64,000 nt of DNA. Source: Combretum micranthum (Eukaryota; Streptophyta; Magnoliopsida; Myrtales; Combretaceae). Shown here piece after piece: positions 1-12,075 of the stretch. Under the pieces are notes generated by a model. The model was not told the DNA's origin. It saw only the letters and a list, made by a program, of their open reading frames with translations, and made no database searches. Both the position numbers and the translations under genes were made by a program. Location of the stretch: positions 333,501 through 397,500 of the forward strand of contig JAMXBD010000396.1 of NCBI GenBank assembly GCA_024138025.1, read 5' to 3'. How positions within the stretch are numbered: the stretch's first letter is position 1; each line of letters starts with the position of its first letter.

Positions 1-1
1 A

Positions 2-2476
2 TTACCTTTATTGAAGACTACTCATGATATATATCTTTACTTGCCTCATAATAAGAGTGAAGCATTAGATGCTTTTAAAGTTTTCAAGGCAGAAGTAAAG
101 AAACAATGTAGTAAACAAATTAAGATGGGGTTTGATAGAGGCTATGAATATTATGGTCGATATATTGAGGATGGATAAGTACCTGGTCCATTTGTGAAGT
201 TTCTTCAAGAAAATGGGATTGTTGCCCACTACACCTTACCTAGTTCTCCAGACCAATATGGTATGCAAGAAAAAAGAAACCGAACATTACTAGACATGGT
301 ACACAATATGCTTAGTAGTTCTAATTTTCCTAAGTCCTTGTGGAGTGAAGCTCTTAAGACAATAGTGTATATATTAAATTGAGTTCTAAGCAAGGCTTTC
401 CCAAAGATGGCATTTGAATTATTTAAGGGTTAGAAACCGAGTTTGCAACATGTACACTTTTAAGGATGTCCATGTGAAATAAGAGTTTATAATCCACAAG
501 AAAAAGAAGTTAAATCCGAGGACCATAAGCAAGTATTTCATTGGATATGTTGAGAGGTCAAAAGCACACAGATTTTACTATCCATCATATCACATTAGAT
601 TTGTGGATCAAGAGATGCTAAATTTCTTAAGAATGACTTGATTAGTGGGAGTGGCCTATCTCAAAGCACCAATTTAGAAAGGATCATTGTGATACTCAAC
701 AATCCACTTTAGGAAATCAAGTTACTGTCATTCATAATGTCCTTCAATCTCAAATGGATATTCAACTGGACATTGTAACACTAGTTGTAATAATTCAACA
801 AGCTAAGAATGATAATAGTGAAATTCCATAAATGATTGATAATTTTTAGTAGATCAAGTTGCTCATGAGCATATTGAACAACCAATTGAACAAGATCCTC
901 CTAATACAACACTAAGGAGGTCTACTACAGTTGAGAAATCAGTGATTCCTAGTGATTATATGGTATATCTATAGGATTTCGACTACAACATACGAGTTGA
1001 AAATGACCCCGAGACCTTTACATAAACTATGAATTGCAAGGAATCAAAGTTATGGTACAATGCCATGAAACATGAGATTAATACCTTGAAGAGTAATAAT
1101 GTTTGAGACCTTATTGAGTTGCCTAGTGGAAAGAGACCTATATAATGTAGATGGGTCTATAAAATAAGGGAAGATTAATTAAGCAACATTGAGAGACACA
1201 AGGCAAGATTCATCGCTAAAGAATTCACTCAAAGGGAAGGAGTCAATTACACATATACCTTTTCAAATGTGTTTAGAAAGATTATCTTCATGTAATTCTG
1301 GCATTGATTGCACACTTTGACTTAGAATTGCAACAAAGGGATGTGTAAATGACATTTTCTAATGGTGACCTAGAGAAGGAAGTCTACATGAAACAACCAG
1401 AAGGTTTCTCCTCTAGTAATGGTAAGCGTTTGGTCTACAAGCTTAAGGATCCATATATGGATTGAAACGAGCTTCTAACAGTGGTATTTGAAATTCCATG
1501 AAGTCTTTTGCTCATTTGGATTCGAAGAGAACATCATAGATCATGTATATAATAGAAGGTCAGTAGGAGCAAAACCTATTTTCTAATCTTGTATGTGGAT
1601 GATATTCTTGTTGTATGAGATGAAACAATTTCTCTTTAATCACTTTGGGATGAAGGATATGGGTGATTTTAGGCGTATCTCAAAAGACATACATCAATAA
1701 GATATTAGAGAGGTTTGGTATAAAAGATAGTTCACCAAATATAGCTCCCATTGTGAAGGGTGATAACTTTTGTATTAATCAGTGCTTGATGAACAATTTT
1801 GAAAGGAAACAAATGCACAATATTCCTTATGCTTTTGCTATTAGAAGCCTAATGTATGCTCAAGTTTGCACGAAGCTTGATATTGCATTTGCTATAGGAA
1901 TGTTAGAGAGATATTAAAGTAATCCGTGTATAAACCATTGGAAAGCTGCAAAGAAATTAATGCGGTACCTTCAAGGGACCAAGGATTATATGCTTATGTT
2001 TGGACATACTTGACAGTCTAGAAGTTGTTGGATATTTAGATATAGACTTTGTTAGATATGTTGATTCACACAAATCAAAATCAAGTTACATTTTCATGTT
2101 AGCTGGTGGAGCTGTATCTTGGAGAAGTGTGAAGCAAGGCTTGATTGCCACTTCTACAATGAAGGCAGAGTTTGTCTCTTACTCTAAGATAACATCACAT
2201 GGTGCATGGTTGGAGAATTTCATTTCAGGACTTAGACTTGTAGATACTATATCTAAGCCATTGAGAATATATTGTGACAGCTCAGCTGCTGTATCTTTTG
2301 TGAAGAATAACAAAAGCAATAGTCGAAGCAAACACATCAACATTAAGTACTTGACCATTAAAGAAGGTGCTAAGGAAAATAAAGTGGCCATAGAACAAAT
2401 TAGTATTGAGTTAATGATAGTTGATCCTTTAACTAAAGGCATGCCACCAGTTAAATTCAAGGATGATGTATTTTAA
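2..2476 (+). pseudogene. copia pol remnant (integrase end, reverse transcriptase, RNase H)
   Basis: Open fragments at 194-382, 1663-1917 and 2000-2476 are in the expected copia order. The first carries integrase-core text (QYGMQEKRNRTLLDMVHNML) with the conserved third acidic residue of the DDE triad in 'QEKRNRTLL'. A reverse-transcriptase active-site motif, YVDDILVV, is read around 1590 and is followed by a stop. The last fragment is a copia RNase H: it has the 'AEFVSYSKI' and 'IYCDSSAAVSF' stretches and ends with the usual 'DPLTKGMP'. Many frame breaks separate the pieces, so no functional polyprotein can be made. Domain identity is clear from motif order; exact junctions are not. Confidence 0.85.
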
Positions 2477-2794
2477 TGGGATTAGGACACATTACGTGAT
2501 TTCCATATTTGAATATTGTTGTTGATAAAATTCTTATTTTTGTTATTTTCTCATGTGCATTAATGATTTTTTGAGAAAATATATTTATGAAGATCAAGAA
2601 TAAACATGAGGTTTATTCATTTAAGTATTGTTACCATATATATAGAATGAGAAATATAGTGTATTGTGATTCGTGGAAGATAATACTTGAATTCTAAAGG
2701 ACCTTTCACTATGATTCATGTATTTTATTTATTATTTCCTTTCTATTGAGTTCGGATATGATGTTTGTTTTAATGTATGGAGCAAGTGGGAGAA

Positions 2795-3152
2795 TGTAAA
2801 TATTTATTATTAATAAGTATTTATTTAGAATATCTAAATATTTGATGTGGTCCATCACTCAAAGATTGAAATAAATCCACATTAAAAAAATATCGATATT
2901 ACAGGATTTTTATTGGTAAGTGGAGATTCCATATCAAGGAAATCCTAATATTTTAGGATCTTTATTTGGTAACTACCCACTAAATGTGTATGACGAAAAT
3001 ACATTTTCTAATTATATAAATAGGGCATCTAGTCTTTTAGTTATCACCGTTCATTCTTTACATCATCGTATTATGTGTGATAAGACTAAGAAAACACAGG
3101 GTTTTTGTCTTATTATTAAGCAAAAGAAGTAAATATATATTATCTAACAACA
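2795..3152 (+). repeat. probable 3' LTR of the first copia element
   Basis: It starts with TGTAAATATT directly after a polypurine tract, as an LTR should. A TATA box (TATATAAATAGGG, 3013-3025) lies in the middle, matching an LTR promoter. The right end is placed at the CA of 'TCTAACAACA' (3152). That end is a guess, since the partner LTR lies outside the window and no target duplication can be compared. Confidence 0.5.
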
Positions 3153-3889
3153 TCAAAAATCTTTCAAGAGATCTAAAAGCAATGGCTGGAGGTATTTATA
3201 ACATGCTTTCATTATCTACAATTAGTACTTTATTTCATGGTTCTGTGAGTGTTTGCCATGAATTTTTCTTTATATTGTAATAGGGATTCCTTATGGAATT
3301 GTTATTATGGTAAACTAATATCGTAATAGCTATTCATAAAGAATAAGACTGTAATGAAATTATAATTACAACTAAGTGAGCAAGCAGTAAGTAACAACAA
3401 ATATGAAAAACCCCCTTTTGGTATTTCTATATTTTCATGTGTTTGTCTACTTATGTTGTTATGTTGCCAAGCCTATAATAGTAATGAGTTAATGACTATG
3501 ACAGAACACCAAAAATGTTTTTTAGAATTCTAAGAGCTATATGTTGTACTATGCCTATTTCTATAAGTACTATATAATTGTATGGACTTAGCATTTGTTG
3601 TCATTGAGGTTTGCTTGATCATTGATACTTTCATCTCATCTATTTGCTCGAATAGATTAGCATTGAGAAGTACAAACTAGTGGTGCATGTGTGGTTAGGT
3701 TTGGTTACTTAGATATATATGTGTAGGTGTTTCTGTGTTGCTACATTGTTATGAGTTCGTTGTTTAAGAGCATGGGTAAGCTAGGTCCACCATAGATTGG
3801 CATCTGGTTTAGGTGCATAATTAGTCAAATGGTTCATATTCTAGTTTAAGTACATGGATAATCTAGTTCACTACATGTTGGTACCTAGT
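3153..3889. other. AT-rich spacer between two copia elements
   Basis: No coding potential or known repeat was recognised. It ends in CTAGT (3885-3889), the left target-site duplication of the next copia element, so this stretch and the sequence after 10612 were once adjacent. Confidence 0.5.
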
Positions 3890-4134
3890 TGTGGAGATAT
3901 GCATATCAGTTTATTTATTTATTTTGTACACATCTTTCACTTAGTTTAGATATAAGTATGTATTATTTATAGTTTGTAACTTACTGAGTTTATCTACCTC
4001 TGTTTTACACATTTTTCTTCTTCTTTCTAAGCTTCTCTCCTCGAATTCTTACTAGAGCTTTATACTTAGTTGTTCATGGCAAAATATTGTTTCTCTTTCG
4101 CAAGTTCTTATGACTGATATTAACCATTTCCACA
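3890..4134 (+). repeat. 5' LTR of copia element
   Basis: TGTGGAGATATGCAT at the start and TTCCACA at the end give TG...CA termini. It matches 10367-10612 throughout, including a TTTATTTATTTTGTACA stretch and the 'ACTAGAGCTTTATACT' stretch. A tRNA-Met-like primer-binding site begins at the next base. Confidence 0.93.
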
Positions 4135-4196
4135 TGGTATTGTAGCACTCCAAGTAACCATCCAAATCTCAGTTTTCATTTATTGTTTTTATAGAA

Positions 4197-5060
4197 ATGG
4201 AGATTGTGAATTATTAGAATCATAGACTTCAAGGTGATCAAGCCAGTTATGATCCATTATATCTTTCAAATTCGGATACTCCTAACATGACTGTTGGTAA
4301 TATAGTCTCTAACAGTAGGAATTTCCTTGAGCTGGAGTTGAACGATTTATATGAGATTGTCTAACTTAAACTAGGGTTTATAGATGGTTCTTTTACTAAA
4401 CCAGCAGAGGATCCACTTAATAGATGGAATAGATGTGATAATATGGTCAAGTGTTGGATACTCAATTCAATGTTGAGTGAAGTAGCTTAAAATTTTGTTT
4501 ATGCTTTCTCCGCACAATCATTGTGGAATGAGGTTTCAAGACAATATGGACTTATTTTTCAAACCCAATGTGAGATGAGTAATTTGAGAGAAGGAAATCA
4601 ACAAGTTGAAATCTATTATAATAAGTTGAAGAGATTTTAGGATGAATTGATAGCTTTACATAGCTATCCAACTTGTAAGTGTGGAAGGATGGATTATTGT
4701 TCTTGTGCCTTCAAGGAGCATATTATTGAATTTACAAGTCAAGCTCGGTTAACACAATTTCTTATAGATCTTAATGAAGGCTTTAAATCCATAAGAAATC
4801 ACATCTTATCAATGGATCCATTACCAACAGTTAATAACAAGTTGAGAAGCAATAACAGATCATAGCAAAGACAAATGAGTTAGATGTTGTTGCTTTTACT
4901 TTGAATAAAGTTGACTTTAGTAGAAGTGTTGATTGAAGGAAACGAAGGACTTTTAACAATGGGAAGTTGTTATGTAAATAGTATAAACAAGAAGGACATA
5001 CCATTAATTCTTGTTTCCAATTGATTGGATACACCAATTGGTATAAGGGTAAGTGTATGA
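4197..5060 (+). pseudogene. copia gag remnant with broken zinc knuckle
   Basis: Translated pieces match the plant copia gag (UBN2/Retrotran_gag) pattern: 'DPLNRWNRCDNMVKCWILNS', 'SAQSLWNEVSRQYG', then 'QVEIYYNKLKRF' and 'TQFLIDLNEGFKSIRNHILS' (open at 4647-4865). Near 4970-5020 the remains of a CCHC nucleic-acid-binding knuckle can be read as C-K-stop-Y-K-Q-E-G-H-T-I-N-S-C: the first cysteine, histidine and last cysteine survive, while the second cysteine is now tyrosine and a stop sits inside. The gag is therefore inactive. Its sequence stops making sense at about 5126, where the foreign insert begins. Confidence 0.85.
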
Positions 5061-5125
5061 GTAAAGGAAAATAAAGAGTAGTTGTCGTAGCATGTCTAAA
5101 GGAGGGTGATTTAACATATTTGCGT

Positions 5126-6951
5126 TGACACCCCTTTTTGCTCCTCTTTTAAAAAATAGAAAAATTCGAAAAAAAGGTAGGAAAATATAATAAAATACAA
5201 AAAAAAAATTGTTAAGTTAAAATTTAAAATATATAAAAATTAGAAAATTAATTAATTAAAAAATAAAAAAATAATAAGTTGACCTCTCTTTTAGTAAATA
5301 GGCTTATATAAGAGTTATAAATAAATTTAAAAAAATGAAATATAGAAATGATAAAGTGAAAATATATTATTTGGCTCTCATAGGTTTAATATTAATTTCA
5401 TACATCATTAGGCTTTCTATAAGTATGAACATCAATTTTATAGTGCGTTGGGCTGTTTTTACAATCCAATCCAGGGGCTGGGCCTAATTCAATTCGGCCC
5501 ATTTCAATTATAATTCACATTGGACTAGTTCATTTTGAGTTAGATAGGTTTTAAATGATTGATCATACCAAGATTTAAGCTTCAGTTAAGCGATCAGGGT
5601 TTGGAGTCAAAAAGAGTGGGCCGTGGGTTGTGGGTACAATCCCCTGCAATGACGAGGGAATTTAGCACCACCAAAGAGGCAAAGACACAACAATTTCGCC
5701 GCCAAAAAAAAAAAAAAAAAATTGGATAATTCATGGACGCTAGTATCACACTCACGAACTTATTATTTGACAATGCAAACATTCGGTCCACCGAACTTAT
5801 TAAAATTTTATACTTTTTTTTTAGGATTTAAATTTGTATATAAAAATTAGGTATAGATTCAGATATCTTGGATAATGAAATTTACACATGGACATATAAT
5901 TGAGTTATATTGCTTCACATTATTAGATCTTTTCATAAATATGGACTTGACACATTAAATAAATATATATAATATAACGTATTGCCATTACAACATATTT
6001 TGTAATTTTGATATGATTAAGTAGTTTTTGTAAATAGTTGATATATACCCTGTTCAATATGTTATAAAGTTTTGATGAAATTGATTGGTTTGTTTGTTAG
6101 ATTTAGAAATATTGATAGTTCTCTTGGGCATAAATTTTACTTTTTTCCCATCTTAATGAGGTCTATGTACATATTGGATAATCTTAACAAAAACAAAAAA
6201 TGAAATATCTCATAAAAGGAACAAAAATGTTTTTACCCTTTTTCCATATATGGCATATTTATAAATAATAAAAACTATTTTGTCAGTTTATATTTATAGA
6301 TATCACATAGTTATTTTTCAAATTATAAAAAAAAAATAAATAGGGGTTTTCTAAACTTAGGAGTTTTGTCAAACTTTTTCAAACAACATAAAGTAAAATT
6401 AGACTCTTTAGGTGTTTTCAAAAATCAAAAACTTAATTTAAATAAACAACTTAAACTTGGTAGTTTTCACAAATAAAATCCATCAAAACACTAAAGTTTT
6501 ACAAAAATAAAAATGAACTACTAGGACCTGATTTCGACTGTTGAACATGTAGACGGCTAACGAACAATCACAACAATAAAAAAACACTTAGATATTTTTC
6601 AAAACAAAAACAAAAAATATATATTTGTATAACCTCTTTTATAAAAAGACTAAAATTTAAAAAATTCATAAAATCCAAATTAAACACTTTTTTATAAAAT
6701 TCTTTTGCCCATATAATTTAAGATTTCTAAAGCCCATAAAAGCCTAGATAACCATTTAGGTTTTAAAATACCCAGACTCAAAATTTTTGGTGTTTCACAG
6801 AGACCAATAGCTAAACCACAAATCAAACAACCCATTTGATTTCTGGTTTACTCTCTATTTTTGCAATCTCGGTTGGTGGCGACTCCAATTAAATCATTTT
6901 TAAAAGTTAGTTATTTTTCAATATCGGTTCCTTGTCGAGTGTTTCGTATCA
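5126..6951. mobile_element. insert inside the copia element, probably a solo LTR or other decayed element
   Basis: Between the gag zinc knuckle and the protease lies about 1.8 kb with no copia coding sense. It starts near TTGACACCCCTTTTTGCTCC and ends near CCTTGTCGAGTGTTTCGTATCA. Close to the right end there is a 'TGGTGGCGACTCC' stretch of the type seen near LTR ends of plant gypsy elements. I could not find a convincing target duplication, so the borders are approximate. The 65-codon frame at 5594-5791 on the minus strand and other short frames in it look accidental. Confidence 0.5.
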
Positions 6952-7098
6952 AATGGGTTGGGTTTGATACAATTCAGATCCTTTAGGAAGATAGGAGTTA
7001 AACTCAAGCTCAATAATCTGCTTACTTTAAATGATCCTAAAAATTCTTCAGTTTCTTATTTAGATGCATGGCATGTCTAGGATCTATGTAAGGATCTC

Positions 7099-7368
7099 TT
7101 GTATCTTGTGAAAACTAAAGATAAAGGTCAAGCATTTGTCAATACCATCCATTTTGTAGGTTATTCCTTTTCATGTTTTGAATCTTTGTCCAAAAATATA
7201 GGGAATTGGATTGTTGACACTAGTGCTACTGATCATACAACACCGTTTAAGAATCTTTTTCTGATCTTGTACCACTTAAAACACTTGCTTCAATTAGACT
7301 ACCTAATGGATATATACAATTGGTACATTTGCATGGATCGATTGTGTTGTCTGACTACTTTACCTTAA
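7099..7368 (+). pseudogene. copia protease remnant
   Basis: The stretch 'GNWIVDTSATDHTT' is the aspartic protease active site of copia polyproteins, usually WI-x-DSGA-S-DH. Here the catalytic aspartate remains but the glycine of DSGA is replaced (DTSA). The domain is followed downstream by the GAG-pre-integrase region. The frame is interrupted soon after the active site. Confidence 0.8.
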
Positions 7369-7526
7369 ACAATGTTCTTCATGTTCCATCATTTGCTTAC
7401 AACCTCTTATCAGTAACTCAAGCCCTTAAAGACAATAACCTTGTTGCTTCCATTGACCATTACTTTTTTCTTTTCTAAGACTAGACCACTAAAAGTCCTA
7501 TTGCATCAGCTAAGTCGGTATAAGGG

Positions 7527-8250
7527 TTGTATATGCTAGATAAAGAAGCACTATTGGACCATGCTCTAATTCGAAAGTTTTCTATGTCTTTTCCTATAGT
7601 CAATTCTTCTTCTACTTGTAATAAAGTTTCTTCGTTGCATTTGCTTCATACAAGACTAGGACATACGTTTCTTTCTAAATTGAGTCATATTACTAATGTT
7701 AGTCTACTTGGAGTCAAGAACTTGGTTTGTGATAGTTATAATCGTGCAAAAATTCATAAGTAGCCTTTTAATCGTAATCTTCATCATGTTGATGTAAAGT
7801 TTCATTTGCTACATGTGGATATATGGGGTCTTTATAGAGTTGAGTCTATTAGTGGAACTCATTTTTTTTCTCTCACTATTCTTGATGATTGTACTTGAAC
7901 TACTTGGACTATTTTAATGAATAATAAGTCTTAGGTTCCTATTGTTCTTTTGAAATTCTTCCGCTATGTTGCTAATCAATTTGGTAGTGCTTCTAAAGTC
8001 ATTCTAGCAAATAACGGAGTTGAATTTCTTTCTCATTTTTGTCAATCTATTTTTCATTCTCTTAACATTATGCATCGGCACACAATGGTTTATACTCCAC
8101 AACAACTTAGTCGAGTTGAAAGGAAACATCAACACTTGCTTGATGTAGCAAAAGTTTTGAGAATTCATGCTAATTTGCCTATATCATTTTAGGGAGAATC
8201 AATCTTAGCAGCCTCTTATCTTATCAATAAGATGTCGGTCTATTTTTTTT
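7527..8250 (+). pseudogene. copia integrase remnant (zinc-binding region and DDE core)
   Basis: The HHCC zinc-binding region is seen as 'LHTRLGH' followed by 'VCDSYNRAK', where the last cysteine is tyrosine. The core begins with 'LLHVDIWG' (first catalytic aspartate present). At about 8011 'ILANNGVEF' stands where copia integrases have SDNG-x-EF, so the second catalytic aspartate is asparagine. The third position, the glutamate in 'SRVERKHQHLL', is present. Several in-frame stops interrupt the domain. It is an inactive integrase. Confidence 0.85.
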
Positions 8251-8884
8251 AGATTAGAAGTCTCCTTATGTATTTTTGTTTCGAGTTAAGCCATGTCTTG
8301 ATCTTTTATGGGTTATTGGTTACTTATGCTATGTTAAGGCTTGCCCCTCAATTAATAGATTTACTAATTAAGGAATTAAAGGCACTTTTTAGGTTATACT
8401 TTAGATAAGAAAGGGTATAGATTGTGTAATTTGGATCAATAGTGTACTATACCAAGTAAGGATTTTTTTATGAAGATGATTTTCCTTTTTGAAAGGATAC
8501 TTCTTATTCGTCACCAACATCTTCATTTCCTATTTCACATACTTCAAACGAAAGCATCATATCTTCTTAGCCATTAATACTATTCCAGAGTCTTCTCATG
8601 ATAGTTCTGAGTCACTTTCTTCTACTCCTCAATATTTCTTACGTTAGTCCACTTGAATCAAACATTCTCCCCAATGGCTTAATTACTATGTATCACATCT
8701 TTGTATTAATTTGGCTAGTAATTCTTCTACTATTTCCTCTAATACTACTGCATATCCTTTATTATCTTCACATACATTTGTTTCCTCGCCACCAAATTAT
8801 ATTAAATCTTTGGCTCAAGTGTTAATAACTCAAGAACCTTATTCTTATTCATAAGCTTCTCAACAAAATGATTAGGTTCTTGCT

Positions 8885-10360
8885 ATGAGAAAGGAACTTG
8901 AAGACTTAGAGCTTAATAATATTTGGGCATTGATGGATTTGCCTCCCAATATGCGATTGATTCTAAGTGACTGTATAAAATCAAGTATAGACTTGATGGT
9001 TTGGTATAACATTATAAAGCACGGCTTGTGGCTAAGGGATATACTCAAGTTAGAAGTATATATTATATACATACTATCTCATAGCCAAACTTGGTATTGT
9101 GAGGAGAATTTCAGCAATGGTTACTACCAAGCAATGGTCTTTGTATCAAATTGATATTAACAATACATTTTTGTATGGTTTTCTTAATGAGGAAATTCTT
9201 ATGTATCCTCCTCAAAGCTATACTAAAGATAAGCCTAATTAAGTTTGCAAGCTTAAACGTTCTTCATATGGTTTGAAACGAGCATCTAGGTAATAGAATG
9301 TTCAAACTTCAAGATTTTTTATCCAACTTGGTTTTTTCCAATCCTAGAGTGATGATTTTTATTGGTTCATCATTCAGACAAAGTTTTCTTAGAGGTTTTA
9401 GCATACGTTGATGACTTGTTGGTCACAAGAACTGATGATAGCTTCATTTCTTCTTTGAAAAAGCTACTGGATGATAAGTCGACAATTAAATATCTCGGCC
9501 TTGCATCATTCTTTTTGGGCTTAGAGATTTGCCACATTGACACTTATACTTTGGTACATCAATGAAAGTACATTGTTGATCTTTTGTCTAACGTCAGTTA
9601 TGGTGCTTGCAAACTAACCTTTGTTCCACTTCCTACTAGTGTGAAGTTTAATCAAGATTTTGGTAGTTCACTTCCTGACCCCTTGCTCTATAGATGCATT
9701 GTGGGCTGACTGCTTTATCTTACCATCACAGGGCCTAATATTAGTTATGTTGTTCATTTCTTAAGTTTTTTTTTTATCTCATCCTCGTGATGTTCATTTA
9801 GAGGATGCTTATCATGTTCTTTGTTACTTAAAAGGCACTTTATCTTTGGGTCTTTCTTATTCAATTGCTAATGATCTTGATCTTATGGGATATTTCAATG
9901 TAGATTGGGGTTCTAGTACTTTGGATCATGAATGCATATTTAGTTTTTGTATTCTTTTGGGGAATGTACTTGTTTCTTGAAAGACTAAGAGACAACGCAT
10001 AGTTAGAACATCTACTACCGAGGCAGAGTATTGTATTCTTACCTATATATGCTACTAAGGAATTATTATGGATGTCCTATGTGTTGTGTGACTTAAAGCT
10101 TGTTATTCCTATGCCTATTTTACCTTGGTGCGATAACAATTCGGTCCTTTAAATTTTTGCTAATCCTTGCTTTCATGGGAGAACTAAACATATTGACATT
10201 GATGTTCACTTTATTCGAGATCATATTGTAGCTGGATTTTTAAGCCCTCTTACATTTCTACGCATGATCAGCTTGCTAATTTTCTTAACGATGTTGTTTC
10301 CTCTTTGGAGTTACATGCTTCATGTGTCAAGTTGGGTCTTCAAGAAGCTCCAGCTTGAGG
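8885..10360 (+). pseudogene. copia reverse transcriptase and RNase H remnant
   Basis: The palm-domain start 'AMRKELEDLELNNIWALMDLP' is at 8884-8946. The active-site motif 'LAYVDDLLVTRTDD' lies near 9400-9440 inside an open piece (9362-9565). RNase H text follows: 'GYFNVDWGSSTLD', then 'KTKRQRIVRTSTTEAEY' and 'DIDVHFIRDHIVAGF'. Frames shift between the pieces and stops are frequent. The YVDD core itself is intact, but no continuous enzyme can be made. Confidence 0.87.
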
Positions 10361-10366
10361 GGAGGC

Positions 10367-10612
10367 TGCAGAGATTTGCATATTAATCTATTTATTTATT
10401 TTGTACATGTGTCTTTCACTTAGATTAGATACAAATATGTGTTAGTTAGATTTTGTAATTAGCTAAGTTCATTTTTCTCTATTTTACACATTTTACTTCT
10501 TATTTCTAAGCTTTCTCTTTGACTTCTTACTAGAGCTTTATACTCAGTTGTTCATAGAAAAGTATTGTTTCTCTTCTCCAAGTTCTTGTGATTAATATTA
10601 ACCATTTCCACG
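10367..10612 (+). repeat. 3' LTR of copia element
   Basis: It pairs with 3890-4134 along its full length and is preceded by a polypurine tract. The terminal CA of the left LTR corresponds to CG here (10611-10612), a point change. CTAGT at 10613-10617 repeats the left flank exactly. Confidence 0.92.
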
Positions 10613-11559
10613 CTAGTTTGGGTAAATAAGATTCCTAGTGGAATGGCTATTAAGCCTTGATAATGTGAATAGAAACAATAATAGCCATTCCATTAAGAAT
10701 AAAGGAAATCAAATCATTATTCTCCTTAATTAGACTGAGCTTTAAAGAAGAGAGAAAATTTATCAATAAATTTATCAGTTTTGTTAGTTGTTATCTCTCT
10801 AGTTCAAGTAAAGAACGTTATTGATCAAACTTATTATGTTACTATGTCTATAAATGGATTTAGAGGTATCTTAGAAATACTACGAAAACTATGCCTACAA
10901 TTTGGTTGAAGAAAACTTATTATGTTACTATTATTGAAACCCACAAGGAACCCTTGTGTACCAAGAAAAGAGGAACTAAGGCACGTAAAATAAAAGAGAA
11001 ATGCATCCTTTACAGTGATAATCAAGTAAGAATCTCACTTTATTGGATTCAAGACATCCTGGAGATAGATGTTACTTTGACTTGAGGAAATCCATACCAA
11101 TGATACAAATCTGATAAGATAACTAAGCGCTGGTGAAGAAGAAACTCATTGATATAGCAAGTATGAATAATTCCTTTATAAGTTGGGGGGAGGGGGTTGT
11201 AATTGTGTACGGGTCATCCATATGATGTTAGACTTACCAACATCGATAGAAGAAAAGAAAAACCATTTTAGTATGAAATAAACACCTTATATCTATAGGA
11301 AAATTGGGTTTGAGCCAATTGAAAAATATGATGAGCATCAATGATTGAACAATCATTAGAAACAACACATAAACATAAAAGAAAGGGAGAGATTAAAAAC
11401 ACCTACCAAGAGGGAATAGCAAGATATTTTAAGGAAAAGAGTCATTCAATTATGTGAAGTTTTAGTATTAAATGATTCTACATAACCTAGTTCTCTTTAA
11501 GTCGTATGTTTTTCTTGCTATTTTATCCAAGCTTATCCAAGTTCAATCGGTCTAATACT
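10613..11559. other. intergenic, no gene recognised
   Basis: The first bases are the right target duplication of the copia element. A small imperfect hairpin lies at about 10640-10700 (GAATGGCTATT against AATAGCCATTC). Short frames at 10834-11085 on both strands have no recognisable family features and overlap each other. Confidence 0.4.
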
Positions 11560-11645
11560 CAAGACTATAGGGCAACTTCTTCAAACATTTCTTATGTCCC
11601 ATCTACTTAGTAATTCTACTTCCTTTTGTTGTTTGAAATATCCTA

Positions 11646-11798
11646 ATGTCAAATAGTTATAATTGTGCAATATCCTGCTTTTATTCAGCAGTTGATTGTT
11701 TTAATTTGCTTATGCTTTTCAAGAAATTATGTGAAGTTCCCTATGAAGCAACCAAAGGATTCTTTGATGAAGGTAAAGCGACTAGAAAATGGATGTAA
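11646..11798 (+). other. short reading frame shared by the tandem units (50 residues in unit 1)
   Basis: Unit 1 encodes a 50-residue frame beginning MSNSYNCAISCFYSAVDCFN and ending KATRKWM before TAA. Unit 2 (ATG about 11937) and unit 3 (ATG about 13675) have the same frame at the same place: MSNSYNHVVYCFCSAIDCFN and MSNNYNLAISCFCSSIDYFN, followed in all three by an 'LML..KLC..P...TKGFFDE' segment. I do not recognise the family. It could be a duplicated exon fragment, part of a transposon, or a chance frame. No neighbouring exons were found. Confidence 0.35.
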
Positions 11799-12075
11799 CA
11801 TTTTGTTTGGTTTGTTGGTTTATAATCATTTTGGCATCTTTTTTGTTCTCAAGACTAAAGGGCACCTACTTCAAACATTTCTTGTGTCCCATGTACCTAG
11901 TGATTTTTCTTCCTTTTGTTTGTTAGAAATCTCCTGATGTCAAATAGTTATAACCATGTGGTATACTGCTTTTGTTCAGCAATTGATTGTTTTAATATGC
12001 TTATGCTTTTGAGGAAATTATGCCAAGGTCCCCATGGAACAACTAAAGGATTCTTTGATGAATATAAAGCTAATA

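Larger units (their letters stand above)
1..3152 (+). mobile_element. Ty1/copia LTR retrotransposon, 3' part, degenerate
   Basis: The element runs off the left edge of the window, so its 5' LTR, gag and protease are not visible. What remains, in order, is the second half of the integrase, the reverse transcriptase, the RNase H, a polypurine tract (AGCAAGTGGGAGAA at 2781-2794) and a probable 3' LTR starting with TG at 2795. The integrase-RT-RNase H order is that of copia elements; gypsy elements place the integrase last. Frames are broken by many stops and shifts. The target duplication cannot be tested because the left end lies outside the window. The right border (3152) is an estimate. Confidence 0.85.
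3890..10612 (+). mobile_element. Ty1/copia retrotransposon with both LTRs and 5-bp target duplication
   Basis: The left LTR (3890-4134) and right LTR (10367-10612) align along their whole length and both start with TG. The element is flanked by CTAGT at 3885-3889 and 10613-10617, a perfect 5-bp duplication. After the left LTR, TGGTATTGTAGC resembles the primer-binding site TGGTATCAGAGC (initiator tRNA-Met). Before the right LTR, a purine-rich AGCTTGAGGGGAGGC serves as polypurine tract. The inside reads gag, protease, integrase, reverse transcriptase, RNase H, which is the copia order. Stops are scattered throughout, and about 1.8 kb of foreign sequence lies between gag and protease. The LTRs have clearly diverged, so the insertion is old. 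Confidence 0.93.

Noticed and set aside
5594..5791. 65-codon minus-strand frame with a phenylalanine run
   Set aside because: It reads through a poly-A stretch inside the copia insert and has no other feature.
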